DNA of 64,000 nt, taken from Epiperipatus broadwayi (taxonomy: Eukaryota > Onychophora > Udeonychophora > Euonychophora > Peripatidae). Positions 49,430-61,690 of this stretch are shown piece by piece. Below the pieces are notes generated by a model that worked only from the letters and a program-made list of their open reading frames with translations, was not told where the DNA came from and did no database searches. Numbering within the stretch: the stretch's first letter is position 1; each line of letters starts with the position of its first letter. The stretch spans positions 904,554 through 968,553 of the forward strand of contig JAQFVV010000278.1 in the NCBI GenBank assembly GCA_028023455.1, written 5' to 3'. Made by a program: the position numbers and the translations under genes.

Positions 49430-51161
49430 TAATTTGTATTTATCAGAACATTAGAGAACCTTGTACTAAAATTAATGATCTTTTTCATGCAGCCTAATTA
49501 AAAATTATGATTTAATTATATTACCAGAAACATGGTCAAATAGTTCTTATGTGAATAGACAATTTATTGATAGTTGCTCTCAGGATGTTCAGAAAAGATT
49601 GCTTACTTGATTGTGGAACAAGGTGTAGAGATGTTCTCGGAGCATTAAAAAAAGAAGTGTTTTGTAATGAAATTAGCATTAAAATTGATATTATTGACTC
49701 TATTTGTGTTGGGGTTACACTACCATACAAACGTAAATTATTAATTTATAATTTATGTATTCCTCCAAATATTGTACTAAATCAGTTACATTTGGATTTG
49801 GTATCTTTGGAAAATAAATTAGTCTTTTATAAAAATTATATATTACTAGCAGGAGACTTTAATGTTCCATCTATGTTTTCAGAAAAATGGGAATGGTTAC
49901 TCAAATTATTATTTTCAGAAAAAACTCAAATTATTATTTTCAGAAAAAACTCAAATTATTATTTTCAGAAAAAACTCAAATTATTATTTTCAGAAAAAAC
50001 TCAAATTATTATTTTCAGAAAAAACTCAAATTATTATTTTCAGAAAAAACTCAAATTATTATTTTCAGAAAAAACTCAAATTATTATTTTCAGAAAAAAC
50101 ATAGAGTCTTAGAAAATTTTAGTGTACTTGATTTGATTCAATTTAAATTTGTATGTGATGGTTTTAATAAAATATTTGATTTAGTCTTGACTAATTTTTG
50201 TTATTTGGCTTGTAAAATGGGGTTACCACTAGTTATAAAAAATTTACATCACCCAGGCTTAAAATTTTCTATAGTTATACGTTTTGTTAAAACAGCTAAT
50301 GCTAGACATATAGAAATTATAAAAAAGATGATTATTTGAGTCTTTATAATAAAGTCTTGAATTTTGTATGGAGAGACATTTGTTCTTTAAATGATAATTG
50401 ATAAAGCAGTAGTAACTTTTAATGATGCTATGATTAATACCATGGCTAAATGGATACCTCTTATCCAAACTAGGAATAAATATTCCATGTGCTTTTCTAG
50501 GAAACTTATATGTTATATATAGAGCTCACAAATAAGCTCTTAACAATATAAGGAAACATATTAATTGTAAGAAGGTATTATAAATTTTATTAAAAAAATA
50601 ATATTTTATTGGAACAATTTTATTAATTTTAGGAAAATGTTTCAATGTGAAGAAAACGTTTGTTATTATTTGTATATTGATAATATGCAGAAAAATATTA
50701 AATATGATTTAAAGTGGTTTTGGTTATATATTAGAGGTTTTACTGGCATTAAATTTAAATCAATGAACAATGGTTTCAAAATGCAGAAAACTTTAAAAAA
50801 ATTGTGATGAAACTATTACTAATCATAGTAATTTCACAGATATTGTTCATATCACTAAGATATTAAATGATGAAGTAATTGATGCTATTAAAAATATAAA
50901 AGGTAATAAATATGTTTTTGTTGTTGATATTTCTATGTTCACTATTAAGGGATATGCAGTGTTTATTGCTTCTTTGTAAGCCATATTTTCACATTATCTT
51001 TACAAAAATCTGTTTTTTTTTATATGTATAAATTAGCTAGAGTTATTCCAATTTGGAAGAAAAGATGTAAAAATGATCCCAAAAACTATAGGCCAATATC
51101 ATTGTTAGGCAGTGTTTCAATTTTTTTACAAGATGTATATATAATTCTCCATTATTTGAAG
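49430..51161 (+). pseudogene. Decayed LINE, endonuclease and start of reverse transcriptase
   Basis: The apurinic-type endonuclease region begins with a degraded TETW-like segment (near 49525, reading PETWSN in one frame). It continues through LDCGTRCRDVLGALKKEVF and ends with LLAGDFNVPS (49850-49875), the conserved GDFN catalytic-site motif. FDLVLTNF follows near 50175. The reverse transcriptase starts with LARVIPIWKK and NYRPISLLGSVS (51030-51120). Many stops break the frame. The coding sequence is interrupted at 51162 by a piggyBac element and resumes at 53528. It is a Jockey/CR1-like LINE by style. Confidence 0.85.
49901..50100. repeat. Perfect 25-bp minisatellite, 8 copies
   Basis: The unit starts TCAAATTATTATTTTCAGAA and ends AAAAC. 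It is repeated eight times, at 49901, 49926, 49951, 49976, 50001, 50026, 50051 and 50076, with no differences. A partial TTTTCAGAAAAA precedes it at 49876. Because 25 is not a multiple of three, the repeat stays open in all frames and creates the long frames at 49567-50339. It lies in the LINE just after GDFN. Confidence 0.97.
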
Positions 51162-51609
51162 TTAACCCATTATCATCAGATGTACTCATTTGACAATGCC
51201 TCAAAAATAAGCATACTGGTGCAAGTATTGAATATTTATGAAATTTCTTTGAACTATGTCTTTTCTAAATAAACAAACTTATGCATCAGTTGCTTTTGTT
51301 TGGATTAAATATTATTATTATTACTATCATACTGGTTACTGTTGGATAGTTTTTGTACTCATGCAAATACATTTCTAAAAAAATATATATTTATAAATTC
51401 TGAAAAAAATCTAAAAATATTTTTAATGGTAATTGAGAGCTAATATGTCATTCTAACAATAAGTATTTATTTGATATCATTATTTTTACAATTAGCATTA
51501 TTTGATTGTCATTAAATCTTTACCATCCTCAAATGAGAATATTAGCTCTTAACATTATATAAATTATATATTTTTTATATTTATATATAAGTGTTGACAT
51601 TCACTTATT

Positions 51610-53200
51610 ATGGATCCAAAAACATTTGATGGAATAAAAGAATTTCCACAATTGGGACAATCTTTAGATAACCTCAATGGTAAAGAATATAATGGATCTG
51701 AAAATGGGGTGTTATGTGTAGTTCCTCCAAATTTAGATGAACTTACAGACTGCGAAGAAATTCATGATGATATTATTGAAGATTCTACTTTCATTTCAAA
51801 TGAAATTCATAATACAATTGAACTTACTGTTATTATTTCTAATGTTGATGTAAGTGAAGGGACACTGAAAGACCAAATAGCCAAAGAATGAACAGAATTT
51901 GAAAAACCAGAATGGATAAAAGGCATCCTGGATATCCTCATTTTGAATTACAAAAAGAGGTGAATTTGTTGATAAACTAAATAATGTAAAAGACGATTTA
52001 AAAAATGTGTCACCCCAAAACATTTTTGAAAAATTTCTTTGTGATGATATTATTACTTATGTCAGTTAACAAACTATAACCCACTCTCATCAAAAAAATA
52101 ATCATAATTTTACTCTACAGCCTAGGAAAATTAAAACCTTTTTTACAATTCTCTCTCTAACTGGATACCATCAGTTACCATAGCATTAGTGATTATACTG
52201 GTCACTTGATGATGATTTAGGAGTATCTTGTGTTTTAATGCTATGGCATGGGACAGATACCTTGAAATATAATTTGTGTATCTAACTTACAATGATAAAA
52301 CTGAAAACTCTCATGATTGGATCTATAAAATAAAACCATTGATGAACAAACTCACAAAAAATTTGTCAGTGAGATTGTTTTCATAAAGATATGCCTCTAG
52401 ATGAATCAATGGTAAAATGTTTTGACCACAACCCATCTAAACAATTCATAAAAGAAAAACCATTTCAATTTGGTTATAATAACTGGATAATCAATTGTTC
52501 TTCAGATTATGGCTACACTGTGGAAAGAAGCAGTGGAAAACAAAATCGACAAAAGGTATACCAGTAGACACAAGGGTAGTTACTGACCTTTCGAACAATT
52601 TACCGGAACCATCAAAATATGAATTTTTTTGATAACTTTTACAATCTACCCATTGATAATTTATTTAAAAAAATATATATATATATATAAGAGCAACTGG
52701 AATTCCAATTGCCCATTGATAATTTATTTAAAAAAATATATATATATATATAAGAGCAACTGGAATTGTAAGAGATAACAGATTATAAAAATGTTCTGTA
52801 AAATATTCTAAGTACATACAATTATAAGTTTGATAAGAATAATATTATGTGCAATGTGGGAGGACAGTAATATTTATTCTATCCTAACAAATTATGATTT
52901 TCTTGAACTATTATAACAAATCAAACATTGATCTAAAAATGCAAAATTGAAAGTACATACACCACAACCAAAATTATTTTTTCATACAATACAAATATGG
53001 TGTGTGTGGTTACACATGATAAATATATTTCTTTATACAGAATTTCAATCTGAGGAAAAAATAGTGGTGGGTTTTATTTACTTGTTTTCTGGACATGATG
53101 GTGACAAACGCTTAGAAGGTGCATCAAATTGCTTCAGTAACCAAGCTACATCAAATACAATTTTTCCTTAGTAGAGTATCATCTAATTGAAAAGTAGTGC
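51610..53200 (+). pseudogene. piggyBac transposase pseudogene
   Basis: It starts at a true ATG with an acidic N-terminus of 93 codons (MDPKTFDGIKEF). Frameshifts and stops then separate recognisable blocks: FEKFLCDD near 52030, a GYHQLPS-like block near 52165, AMAWDRYLEI-like near 52240 and LDESM near 52390. QFIKEKPFQFGYNNW lies near 52440 and the block with FFDNFYN near 52630. LDESM and DNFY correspond in family terms to the regions of the catalytic aspartates. A 62-bp tandem duplication (52649-52767) further breaks it. It is not functional. Confidence 0.85.
52649..52767. repeat. Tandem duplication inside piggyBac
   Basis: The block CCCATTGATAATTTATTTAA through GAGCAACTGGAATT occurs twice in direct order, each with the same AT tract. 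The copies are almost identical, so the duplication is recent compared with the decay of the transposase. Confidence 0.9.
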
Positions 53201-53527
53201 AGATTTAAGATCTCATAAAAAAGAAATCCAGTTCAATTATTAGAATTATGAAAGGTTACAATCCCCCCCCCAAAAAAAAACTGTATATGCAGTTAAACTG
53301 TATGTGCCACAAGAAAGTCAGGTGGTCTTGGAAAATGTGTACAGATAATGGGCATTGTGAAAGGTTACTTTTTAAAATATCACATACCTTCCTAATATCC
53401 TTATTTGGGGATGCCCATTATTCATAAAATCTATAATGAAATATATATATAATTTAACATTTTCTTCAACTTTAGATATAAAATGATGATTTTTATTAAT
53501 TGGATTTTTCTTAGGCATTAATGGGTT

Positions 53528-54700
53528 TTAAGAAATGTATACCCAATTTTCAGCATGGATTTATTCCAAACAGAGCAATAGACACAGATTTGATAATAAT
53601 TATGATCCTATAACTAATGCTATAAATGAATAGTTGTTTGGATGTCATATATTTTGATGTTAGTGAGAATTTTGATATGATGAATCATAGCAGTGTATAA
53701 CCTATATTAGATTGTTTGGTATTTTCTTAGTCTTTTTTATTATAGTTTAAATCCTATTTAACTAATCCAAATTATGTTTATTACAAATTCAAAGAGTGTG
53801 AGATTTATTACTATAAAAGTGGAGTGCCTGAAAGAAGCATTCTTGGACCAATTTTATTATCATTATATACTTATGGTATATTTGAAATTGTTAGCAATTG
53901 TAATATTTTACAGTTTTCTTATGATATAAAATTATTTCTTAAAATTGATAACTTATCTGATCATTTAAGGTTGCAGAGTTCTATAAATAGATTTGTGATT
54001 TGGTATAAAAAAATCAGATGATTGTTAATATTGAAAAAAAAACATTCATTCTCTCATTTTGTAATAAAACATTACCCATTTTTCCCACTTTTTTGTTAAC
54101 AATATTGTTATTTCTAGAAAGGATAATATAAAAGATTTAGGCTTCTGATGTAATAGTAATGGTATTTTTTGACTCACACTACTGTGGCACTAACTAACTA
54201 CTAGTGAATAGAGATATGAATATGGGAACATAGAATTCCCAAAAGCACTTAGCTTATCAATTGTTATGTATAGCTTCATTAATTGTGCATAAAATGCAAT
54301 TTTGTATTAATGAAATTAAAGTTTTTCATAAGCAATAATGCATTTATTTATTTTATTTAAACGTGTTCCTACAAATAAACATTGTTGTTGATTGAAATTC
54401 TAACACAAAAATTTATGCGGAATTATTGCAGAATATAATAAAAAGCTACTTTAAGTATATAAGTTTACAATTAATTATAAGTAGCAAAACATGTCTTAAG
54501 AAAAAAAGAATGGTGAATGTTGTAAGTAAATATGATGTTACAGAACTTATAATACAAATTATAGAATTTCTAATATAACTAGAAATAGTGGTTTATTTTA
54601 TATCATAAAATATAATCATAATTTTTATGGAAATTCAGCCGTGATTGGAATGCCTGTGTTGTATAATAAGATATTTATGGCTGTTAATATATTTCATTTG
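53528..54700 (+). pseudogene. Decayed LINE, second half of reverse transcriptase
   Basis: The LINE coding sequence continues after the piggyBac element: NFQHGFIPNRA (53545), YFDVSENFD (motif A, 53655), SGVPERSILGPILLSLY (motif B, 53818) and QFSYDIKLF (motif C, 53905). In motif C the catalytic double aspartate is now S-Y-D. FVIWYKKIR and a C-terminal remnant follow to about 54150, then sequence without a clear frame. It belongs with 49430-51161. Confidence 0.85.
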
Positions 54701-57700
54701 AATTGTTATTTATTATTTCATTTGTTTGTTTGTTTGTGTTTTATAAAATTAATTGAGAGTGTCTCAATAAATTGTGCATCTCCAACTTGTAAATATTGAT
54801 TTTCTATTAAATTTAATCATTCATGTTCTGAGTTAAGAAAAATGAGATTGTTACCAAATGAACTGCAATGATGATGCCAGAAGGCAAAATATTTATATAG
54901 AATCTTTCTTAAAAGAAAATGGCACTTTGAATATTAAATCTAACCCTCTGAGATAAAATTTGGGTCAATAGTGTTCAGAAAATATAATTAGGATGCCTTA
55001 TATAAATATTTATGTAATGAAGCTGGAAATATAGTACACATATTTTCCTATCAATTCACCTATTTTTAACCAATCATTATACACCCATCTCATATGAGGT
55101 GTATATTTATAATTGTTACCTTTTGATTAATTTTATTTTATGATTATAACCTTTTATAATATTTATTTATTTATATTTGTAAAATTATTTTTTATTTTCT
55201 TAAATTAAATTAATCTAGATATCTATAAATGTTCAAATATTTCAAATTCTTTATTAAAGTTCATTTTCTTCAATTAATTAGTGGGTAACATTTTATATTT
55301 ATCTTTTAATCAATGTACACTTGAGAATCAATTATTTAAACAATGTAATATTTCAATTATATTTTTAAATTTCTATTTACTTATAAAATATGTTTAAACT
55401 TTACCAAATTCTAAAATTTTTCAGAATAAAATCTACATTTTTGTAATCTAAACCTTAATTAAACAGATTTTGTTAGTACAATGACTGATAAACTTAATAT
55501 CTTGTTGTTTTTTTTAATTACAAATCAACCCTTATGTAATTTTAATTTCCCTCCAAAGTGCACATACCACAGAACATTTAGAGAATTCAATTGGTGTCAC
55601 TATAGATTAAATCTTAGATAAGACCAGAAGATATAAATAGTAAAATTTGATTAAGAATATTACTAGTTTACTAAGAGAAATGAGATACATATATCATCGA
55701 AAAATGAGGGAAAATTTTTCTCAGATTTCCACCACTATCCATCTTCAGTTTTACATCTAAAATTCTTTATGAAATGATCTGATATAATCCATTAACTGAT
55801 TGATTTGAGTAACATCCAATTTCACAACCATTGATTGATTTTATTTGTTTTTAAATCTATATTAATTTATATTTTATATATTTTTAATTTTATACTTGTT
55901 TTAAAATATCTTTTAAATTTATTTATTAGATATCAATTCTTATAACTACATTATTTTGATAAATTAAATTAATTTTTTTTGTTTAGATTATTTGACTCAA
56001 ATTCAATGATATTACTTTAAATCCTCCCCCTGTTATTTTTCTTTTAATTTAAAATCATTACAAAAATCTTACTTCCTTAAATTAACTAATCACCATTTTT
56101 TATGTTATATATATATATATTTATTTTGAATGATTTATTTAAATATCTTACTTACCTTCAATTTATACCCTGTAATTATTTCTGAAAATAAATAATTTTC
56201 TGAATCAATTGAGTAAAATATCATAGAATTTTATCATATATATATTTTCATACATATATTTTTATTTGTCAGAAAATATTAAAATATATTTACAATTTAT
56301 TAGTTTGATATTTAATCCCCTGTTAATGAAAGACAATCCTATTTCTAATCTTCCGTTGAGTGGAAAAATTTTATATTTACTTTAATTCTTGCCGAAATAT
56401 TTACTATTCCTTCATTAATGACCTAATTTTCTAGACTTACATTATCAACAAATATTTGATCAATTCATTATTTTGTTAGTGATACATTATTTTATATATA
56501 CATTATTTACCACCATTTCTTTATTAATTTTTCTCAAACTTCTAACCTTCGAATCTACCATCCACCTCACTCTCCCTCAAGTAACATGTTCATACCAGGA
56601 TTTTCACATTTCATTAAGATGTATATCACATCGAAATATTATCATATTATTTAGAGACATCTTTACTACATTTTTCTTATCTCCTGTACATATTAGAACT
56701 TTTTACAACCCCCAGATTCATACAAACCTCATTTCTTTTTAATTTCAATCATCTCCCTCCTCACATCATCATTTTATACTTTATGTACAATCCTCAATCT
56801 CTCTGCCATGATCTCTTCCAAACAAATAATTAATTAATTAAATTTGACTGTCAATTGTCAATTATTTATTTAAGAATTATTTTCTTCCCACACTCATTAT
56901 ATCAAATGATTATAAATTAATAATTTTTATTCACTTTCATATCTTTTAATATATAAAAGAGATTTATTTATCTTGAACACTAATAATATTTTATTCATTT
57001 TTTCCGACCAATTACAAACTTTTATATTTTTTCAACTCATCAAACAAATTAAATAATAAAATAACCAAGTTGTATAAACAAAGACTCGACTATTTTGTAC
57101 TAAATTCTTTAATAAATTCTATAATATTTATTTAAATTCCCCCCAATCTCTATCATTACTCTATTTTTTATATTTCTTTGATTTCAATTCACTTCTTATC
57201 CAAATTATCATTATTACATTCAAACCATTACTAATCAACCAAATCATATCTACCACTCCATTCAGATCCACAATCTTTTTTCCAAACCCCTATTTTCCCA
57301 ACCAGACCCCACAACCCCGCACCTACCATTCGAGTTGCACCCCACCTCCACTTTTTCATCAGGAATGGATCATCATCATCAAATTCGATTTTAGTAATCT
57401 TTAGACCCACTGGAAAAACTACATTTTATTATAGATTAATGTATAGGTGCACAATTCATCATCATCAGTAATGGATTCCGGGTACAATAAATAATCAAAG
57501 TTAGATAGATTAAAAAAAAGCTATAAAACCCACGAGTCTATATACATTCAATTGGTTTGCTTTATAATAACTATGTCACTGTTACTGAATCATTACAAAT
57601 TTATATACATTACATCACATTAATCTTTCAGACACTGCAAATTCTCTGAAAGTGATATACATTAAAATGTAAATACAATAATAAAAGAAGAGCATCTGTC

Positions 57701-57749
57701 TATTTTAGCGATATCTATAGCAATTTTAATAATCAATAATTACCAGATA
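54701..57749. other. AT-rich spacer with pyrimidine-biased stretch
   Basis: 54690-55020 matches the long repeat of 16.6-19.8 and 22.7-24.8 kb. From about 55.9 to 57.4 kb the plus strand is pyrimidine-rich with C clusters (for example 57280-57360). This is the mirror of what is expected for a minus-strand transcript or an old minus-strand retroelement. The frame 56473-56742 has no motif. No gene call is justified. Confidence 0.4.
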
Positions 57750-57830
57750 GTGGTGCGTTTAAAGTGCATTTACGCTTGGTTTCGGGCTTTTGCCTTCATC
57801 AGTAAGATTTGTGCGCCTAATAACCATTTT
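57745..57830 (-). ncRNA. Hammerhead-like core, solo
   Basis: The minus strand reads CTGATGA, then AGGC-AAAA-GCCC (GGC/GCC stem), GAAAC, loop CAAGC and GTA. All conserved core bases and a GTA cleavage triplet are in place. The base of stem II is an A-C mismatch. No adjacent stem I can be drawn, only distal short pairings (GCG/CGC, AAA/TTT). It resembles the end motifs of Penelope-like elements, though no coding remnant is nearby. Confidence 0.4.
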
Positions 57831-58801
57831 TAGCACGGTTTTATTAATCAAACTAAAATTCTGAAATTCTAAAAGGCAATCATTTATTGATAATCTAAAA
57901 GCATTAAATAATTTGTTATTAATATAAATAAAGGTAGCATGTTTAAATTAAATAGTAATCTAAAGACATTTTAAAATCTATAAAATTATTCATAAAAAAA
58001 GTTGATGTTATAAACGTGTTATTTCTTTTGTTATATTATCCCAAACGATCTTTTGTAATTGTTTCAATTATTAGTTGAGAATTTTTTTACAAGAAATAAT
58101 TACTTTTTATTCTTTGATCTTATCTAAATTATATTTAGATCATAGTTTTATTATTTTTTAACTCATATTTTCTTGTTTAACAGAAAAAATAATTTATGTT
58201 TCAATAAAAACTCTTTTTTCTTTACTAAGTCAGTTTTGCAGTTGCGAAACAATTGTTTTAAATGATAATCCATAGTTCATTTAATCAAAACTATATCTTT
58301 ATGATGTTTGCTTTATCGTAGTTTCTTTGTTTCTTTTCTTCGTTAACTTTTCATTTTAAATATCTATGTTTTGAGATTTCTTTTTTTACTCTTCAATAGA
58401 GATTATGATATTTTAAAAGTTTAAAATTTACTTCAATCAAAAAAGAAAAGAGTAATTAACAAAGGAAATTAAAATTTAATTACATACACGCACAAAAGAA
58501 ACTTATAAGTTTCGACATTGAATTTCGTGAAGCTTGTTTTTTTTTTATATAAAAACAGGTTTAATAACTTCTTTTTTTTTACTGGAAGAGGATCTATAGA
58601 AAACCTATTGAGTAAATGGATGTTTTGATATAAACAAAGGTCCCATGTTAGTGAGGATTTGTCAGTCAAATACTAGGTACTTAGTATTAGTCAGACATAG
58701 TCTTCATTAAAATCATTACGTTATCTATGACTACTTAATATTTGATAGTAGTTTTATATAATTAATTAAATAAATGTAACTTTCAAAAATTTAAAGAACC
58801 A
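57831..58801. other. AT-rich spacer, no gene seen
   Basis: Nothing recognised. The minus frame at 58469-58669 shows no motif. Confidence 0.5.
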
Positions 58802-58900
58802 TTTTTTTTTTCCATATCTCAAATGCGCTGACGGAGAAGCGAAACCGGCCCAGCAGTTTGGAAGGCAGCTATGCTAACCACTAGGCCACCAACGCTTAAC
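58802..58900 (-). mobile_element. tRNA-Gly-derived SINE (copy 7)
   Basis: The minus strand reads AGCGTTGGTGGCCTAGTGGT, TAGCATAGCTGCCTTCCAA (anticodon TCC), a B box near GGTTTCGCTTC, GTCAGCGCATTTGAGATATGG and an A tail. The opening GCGTTGGTGG...TAGTGGTTAGCATAGCTGCC is close to eukaryotic tRNA-Gly(UCC), which identifies the parent tRNA of the family. Confidence 0.85.
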
Positions 58901-59224
58901 AAAGTTGTAAATAACAACTCCACTTTCTATATTAATGTCAATTTACTTACATGGCATAAGATGAATATCTTTAAAGCAAAGTTGGTCAGTGGTAGCTAGA
59001 AGTTAATAAAGACTGTATCATAGATATAAAAATACCCTAGAGATCTCCAACAACTTATATTTGAAAGTTAAATTTACTTAATTAATTAAATACTATCAAA
59101 TATTTAGCAATTATAAATAATCATAATGAATTTAATGAAAACTAAAATTTCAGTTAAAGTAATATATAAAAACCAAATATATGTACTGATATATTACTTA
59201 TAAAAAATATGATTTAATATATAA

Positions 59225-59400
59225 GGGATTCAAACTCAGACTTTCACGTGACTCTCAGCTCTCCATGCCATCTCACATTGCTGACCCACCCGATCATACA
59301 CATGTTGAAAAGACAAATAATCACCAATATATGCATCTCATGCCAAACCAGCAATCATCAATTGGTCCAGATTACCATCTCCACACATATATACAAAAAA
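59225..59400 (-). repeat. Hammerhead repeat family D, single copy
   Basis: The minus-sense copy ends at GGGATTCAAACTCAGACTTTC (the B-box-like end) and has the ribozyme region at about 59325-59385. The core is TTGATGA and GAAA has become GAGA, while stem I (CCAA/TTGG and a TAATC/GATTA helix) is kept. Predicted inactive. The ATG frame at 59248-59466 translates the repeat. Confidence 0.7.
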
Positions 59401-61016
59401 TATGATTGTAATATAAAACAGCCTTTATTAACCACAGATGGTGTATCAGATTTCTACAGGAACTGAAACCATGGCTACCATTGCCCTACACTCAAATAAG
59501 TTTTGGATGAATGAAAGCAATCTTAAAATACATAAGATCAGATTTCACGGTACTTTCAGTAAAAAAAAAGACTTGTGATATAAAATGGTTGCCATTAAAT
59601 GAAATCATAATTTTTTCATGTGTAGATTATATGTACATAAACCTTGTTAACCAATTGAACACTCCCTTCTCCAAAACAAGTATCACAATAAACACCTGTT
59701 TTTTTTTTTAATTTCTTATTACATAATTATTTTTTCAGCCCCAGTTCATGTTCCCCTTCTATTCATTTTAACAAAAGCTGTTTTATTAGTTATGACACTA
59801 TCTTACCTTCATAGTGACTAATTTTATTATATAAAAATAAACAAAATAAATTATAAAATCTCTACCAATTTAACTCTTCCATTCACCATACAATATTCTG
59901 ATCCTTTTTCAACAACCTAATTCCAAAAATAATTATTCAATACACTTTTTTCCCATCTCCATCCCTTAACCAATAGTCTAATTCATAATTCCAAGAATAG
60001 ATTCAAACCTTAACTAAACCCTAACACCATGTATAAAATTAAATACCCCACACTGGATGCAAAGCAACATATTATGAAGAAGCCAGGGCATTCCTATCCA
60101 TACATCTTTCACAACACCAATACTTATATAAAGGAGCATCTGACAAGCCTAAATATAGATCTATTTCCCTATAATACCAGAAAGTAATAGAATATTCATT
60201 TAAACTCACATCTGCTTCCATAGAATACATTAAAAGAAATGACACAAAATGGAAAATTAGGGAAGCATGGTATATAACTAACAACACCTATGCTATAAAC
60301 GACAAGTAATCATGTTTCCACTTCTCCAAAAAATGATTGCTTTGAAATTTAATTTTCATAAATTTAAATACCATCAGCATATATAAATATTCCTTTTTCC
60401 TATTTAGATTCTGGTAAGAATATGAGGACACAATTATCCATCAAAAGTGTTAAGCCATTGTAATATTACTTTATTCAGCTTCTCTATTGACGTGTCTGAA
60501 TGCGCTTAACATATATATATAAAACTAAATCTCTAATTCAAATCTTATTTTATTTTTCCTTTCTCATCTTGCTTTCTAAAATTTATATTGTTACATTAAA
60601 TAATAATAAGTTATTTTTAGGATTATCATATATTCTTATATATTTTGTATATTTTTATTATTATACAATTCAAAACAATTTTTTATCCAGGTTTGTTTTT
60701 ATAAATCTACTTCATTTTTAAACCAACTTTTTCATCCTCTCTTTTCCTAATCATCATAATTATACATCTGCAATACATAATGTACATATTTCCCCATTTC
60801 TTATATAAATGCATGAAAATATACTTTCTATTTATTATTTTTTTTGTAAAATAAAACTGTTTATACTATTTTACTTGTTCCAGATATTGTAAGTTTTAGT
60901 AATTAATAGATGTTATAAGCACTGGAATCTATTGTTTAATCAAGATTATGTAACTGGAAGACGTGAAAGTATAAATATGAATTAATCTTGTAGCATAATT
61001 AGGAAATAAGAATACC
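59401..61016. other. AT-rich spacer, no gene seen
   Basis: A second pyrimidine-biased stretch lies at 59.7-60.1 kb. No motif-bearing frame, repeat or RNA gene is recognised. Confidence 0.5.
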
Positions 61017-61455
61017 AAACTCTTCATACAGTAGTGCCACCAAGTGCAAGCCTTTGTAATCAGTGGATGCAGGAAGATTTGTGCATAAAATCTCTATCTA
61101 GTGACTACTCATCCAACATCCCCAGACTAGTTTCTAGCATATGGCTGCCATCAGTGAGAATATTTGGATTTAAAAGCACTGAATCTAGACCTTAGGATCT
61201 AATGCAACCCTCCAGAAGCCACCTTTTACCTATTTGGTTAACTATGACAGCCATTGTTTAGATATTTGGTTAACTATATAATTAACCAACTAGCTATTTG
61301 GTTAACTATATAGTCAACCAAGTAGATAAAAGATGTTTTCTGGAGTGTTGCAGTAGATCCTAAAGGCTTACACTTGGTGGCACTACTGTACGGAGAGTTT
61401 AGTATTCTTATTAACATCATGTATAAGCATATGAAATGGTGATCATGTGATAATA
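61017..61455. repeat. Hammerhead repeat family C with short inverted mate
   Basis: The minus-sense body (61017 to about 61240) has the tail, ATAAAATCTCTATCTAGTGA, and a ribozyme at 61105-61169. The ribozyme has CTGATGG (A9 changed, 61148-61154), GAAAC, the ACTAGT palindrome and GTC. The right side returns in plus sense (TTCTGGAGTGTTGCAGTAGA, then GGTGGCACTACTGTA and GGTGATCATGTGAT). The middle has three TTTGGTTAACTAT-type repeats (61235-61315). Confidence 0.7.
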
Positions 61456-61514
61456 GGAAATACTGTTTCCTTAAAAAATTTACTGTATTTTTAAAGTAAA
61501 TGAATGAAAAAAAT

Positions 61515-61690
61515 ATGTTTGGGAGATTATGATCTGGTCCAACAGATGAGAACTGGTTCTGCATGAATTTTTGTATATGTGGGGATCATTAATCTTTTTC
61601 ACATGTGTGTGGCCATGTATATCAATTTTTGAAATGAAGTGGAAGATGAATATAATATAGATTGAAAATCCTAAGTTCAAATTCTTATAT
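61515..61690 (+). repeat. Hammerhead repeat family D, decayed copy
   Basis: The plus-sense copy starts GGGAGATTATGATCTGGTCC. It has the core CAGATGA, a mutated stem II and GAATT instead of GAAAT, then CACATGTGTGTGGCCATG and an end AAGTTCAAATTC. It is inactive by core inspection. Confidence 0.6.

Larger units (their letters stand above)
51162..53531 (+). mobile_element. piggyBac-type DNA transposon inserted in the LINE
   Basis: TTAA at 51162-51165 precedes CCCATTATCATCAG. At the other end ATTAATGGG (ending 53525) is followed by TTTTAA, with TTAA at 53528-53531. The ends share CCCATTA as a short inverted terminal repeat, and the length of about 2.36 kb fits piggyBac. LINE reverse transcriptase sequence stops at the left TTAA and continues after the right one. 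The insertion is therefore inside the LINE and younger than it. The two spare T bases before the right TTAA suggest small later changes. Confidence 0.82.

Noticed and set aside
49567-50339. Apparent 150-181 codon proteins with repeated F-R-K-N-S-N-Y-Y
   Set aside because: The repeated part is the 25-bp minisatellite; the rest is decayed LINE endonuclease and linker.
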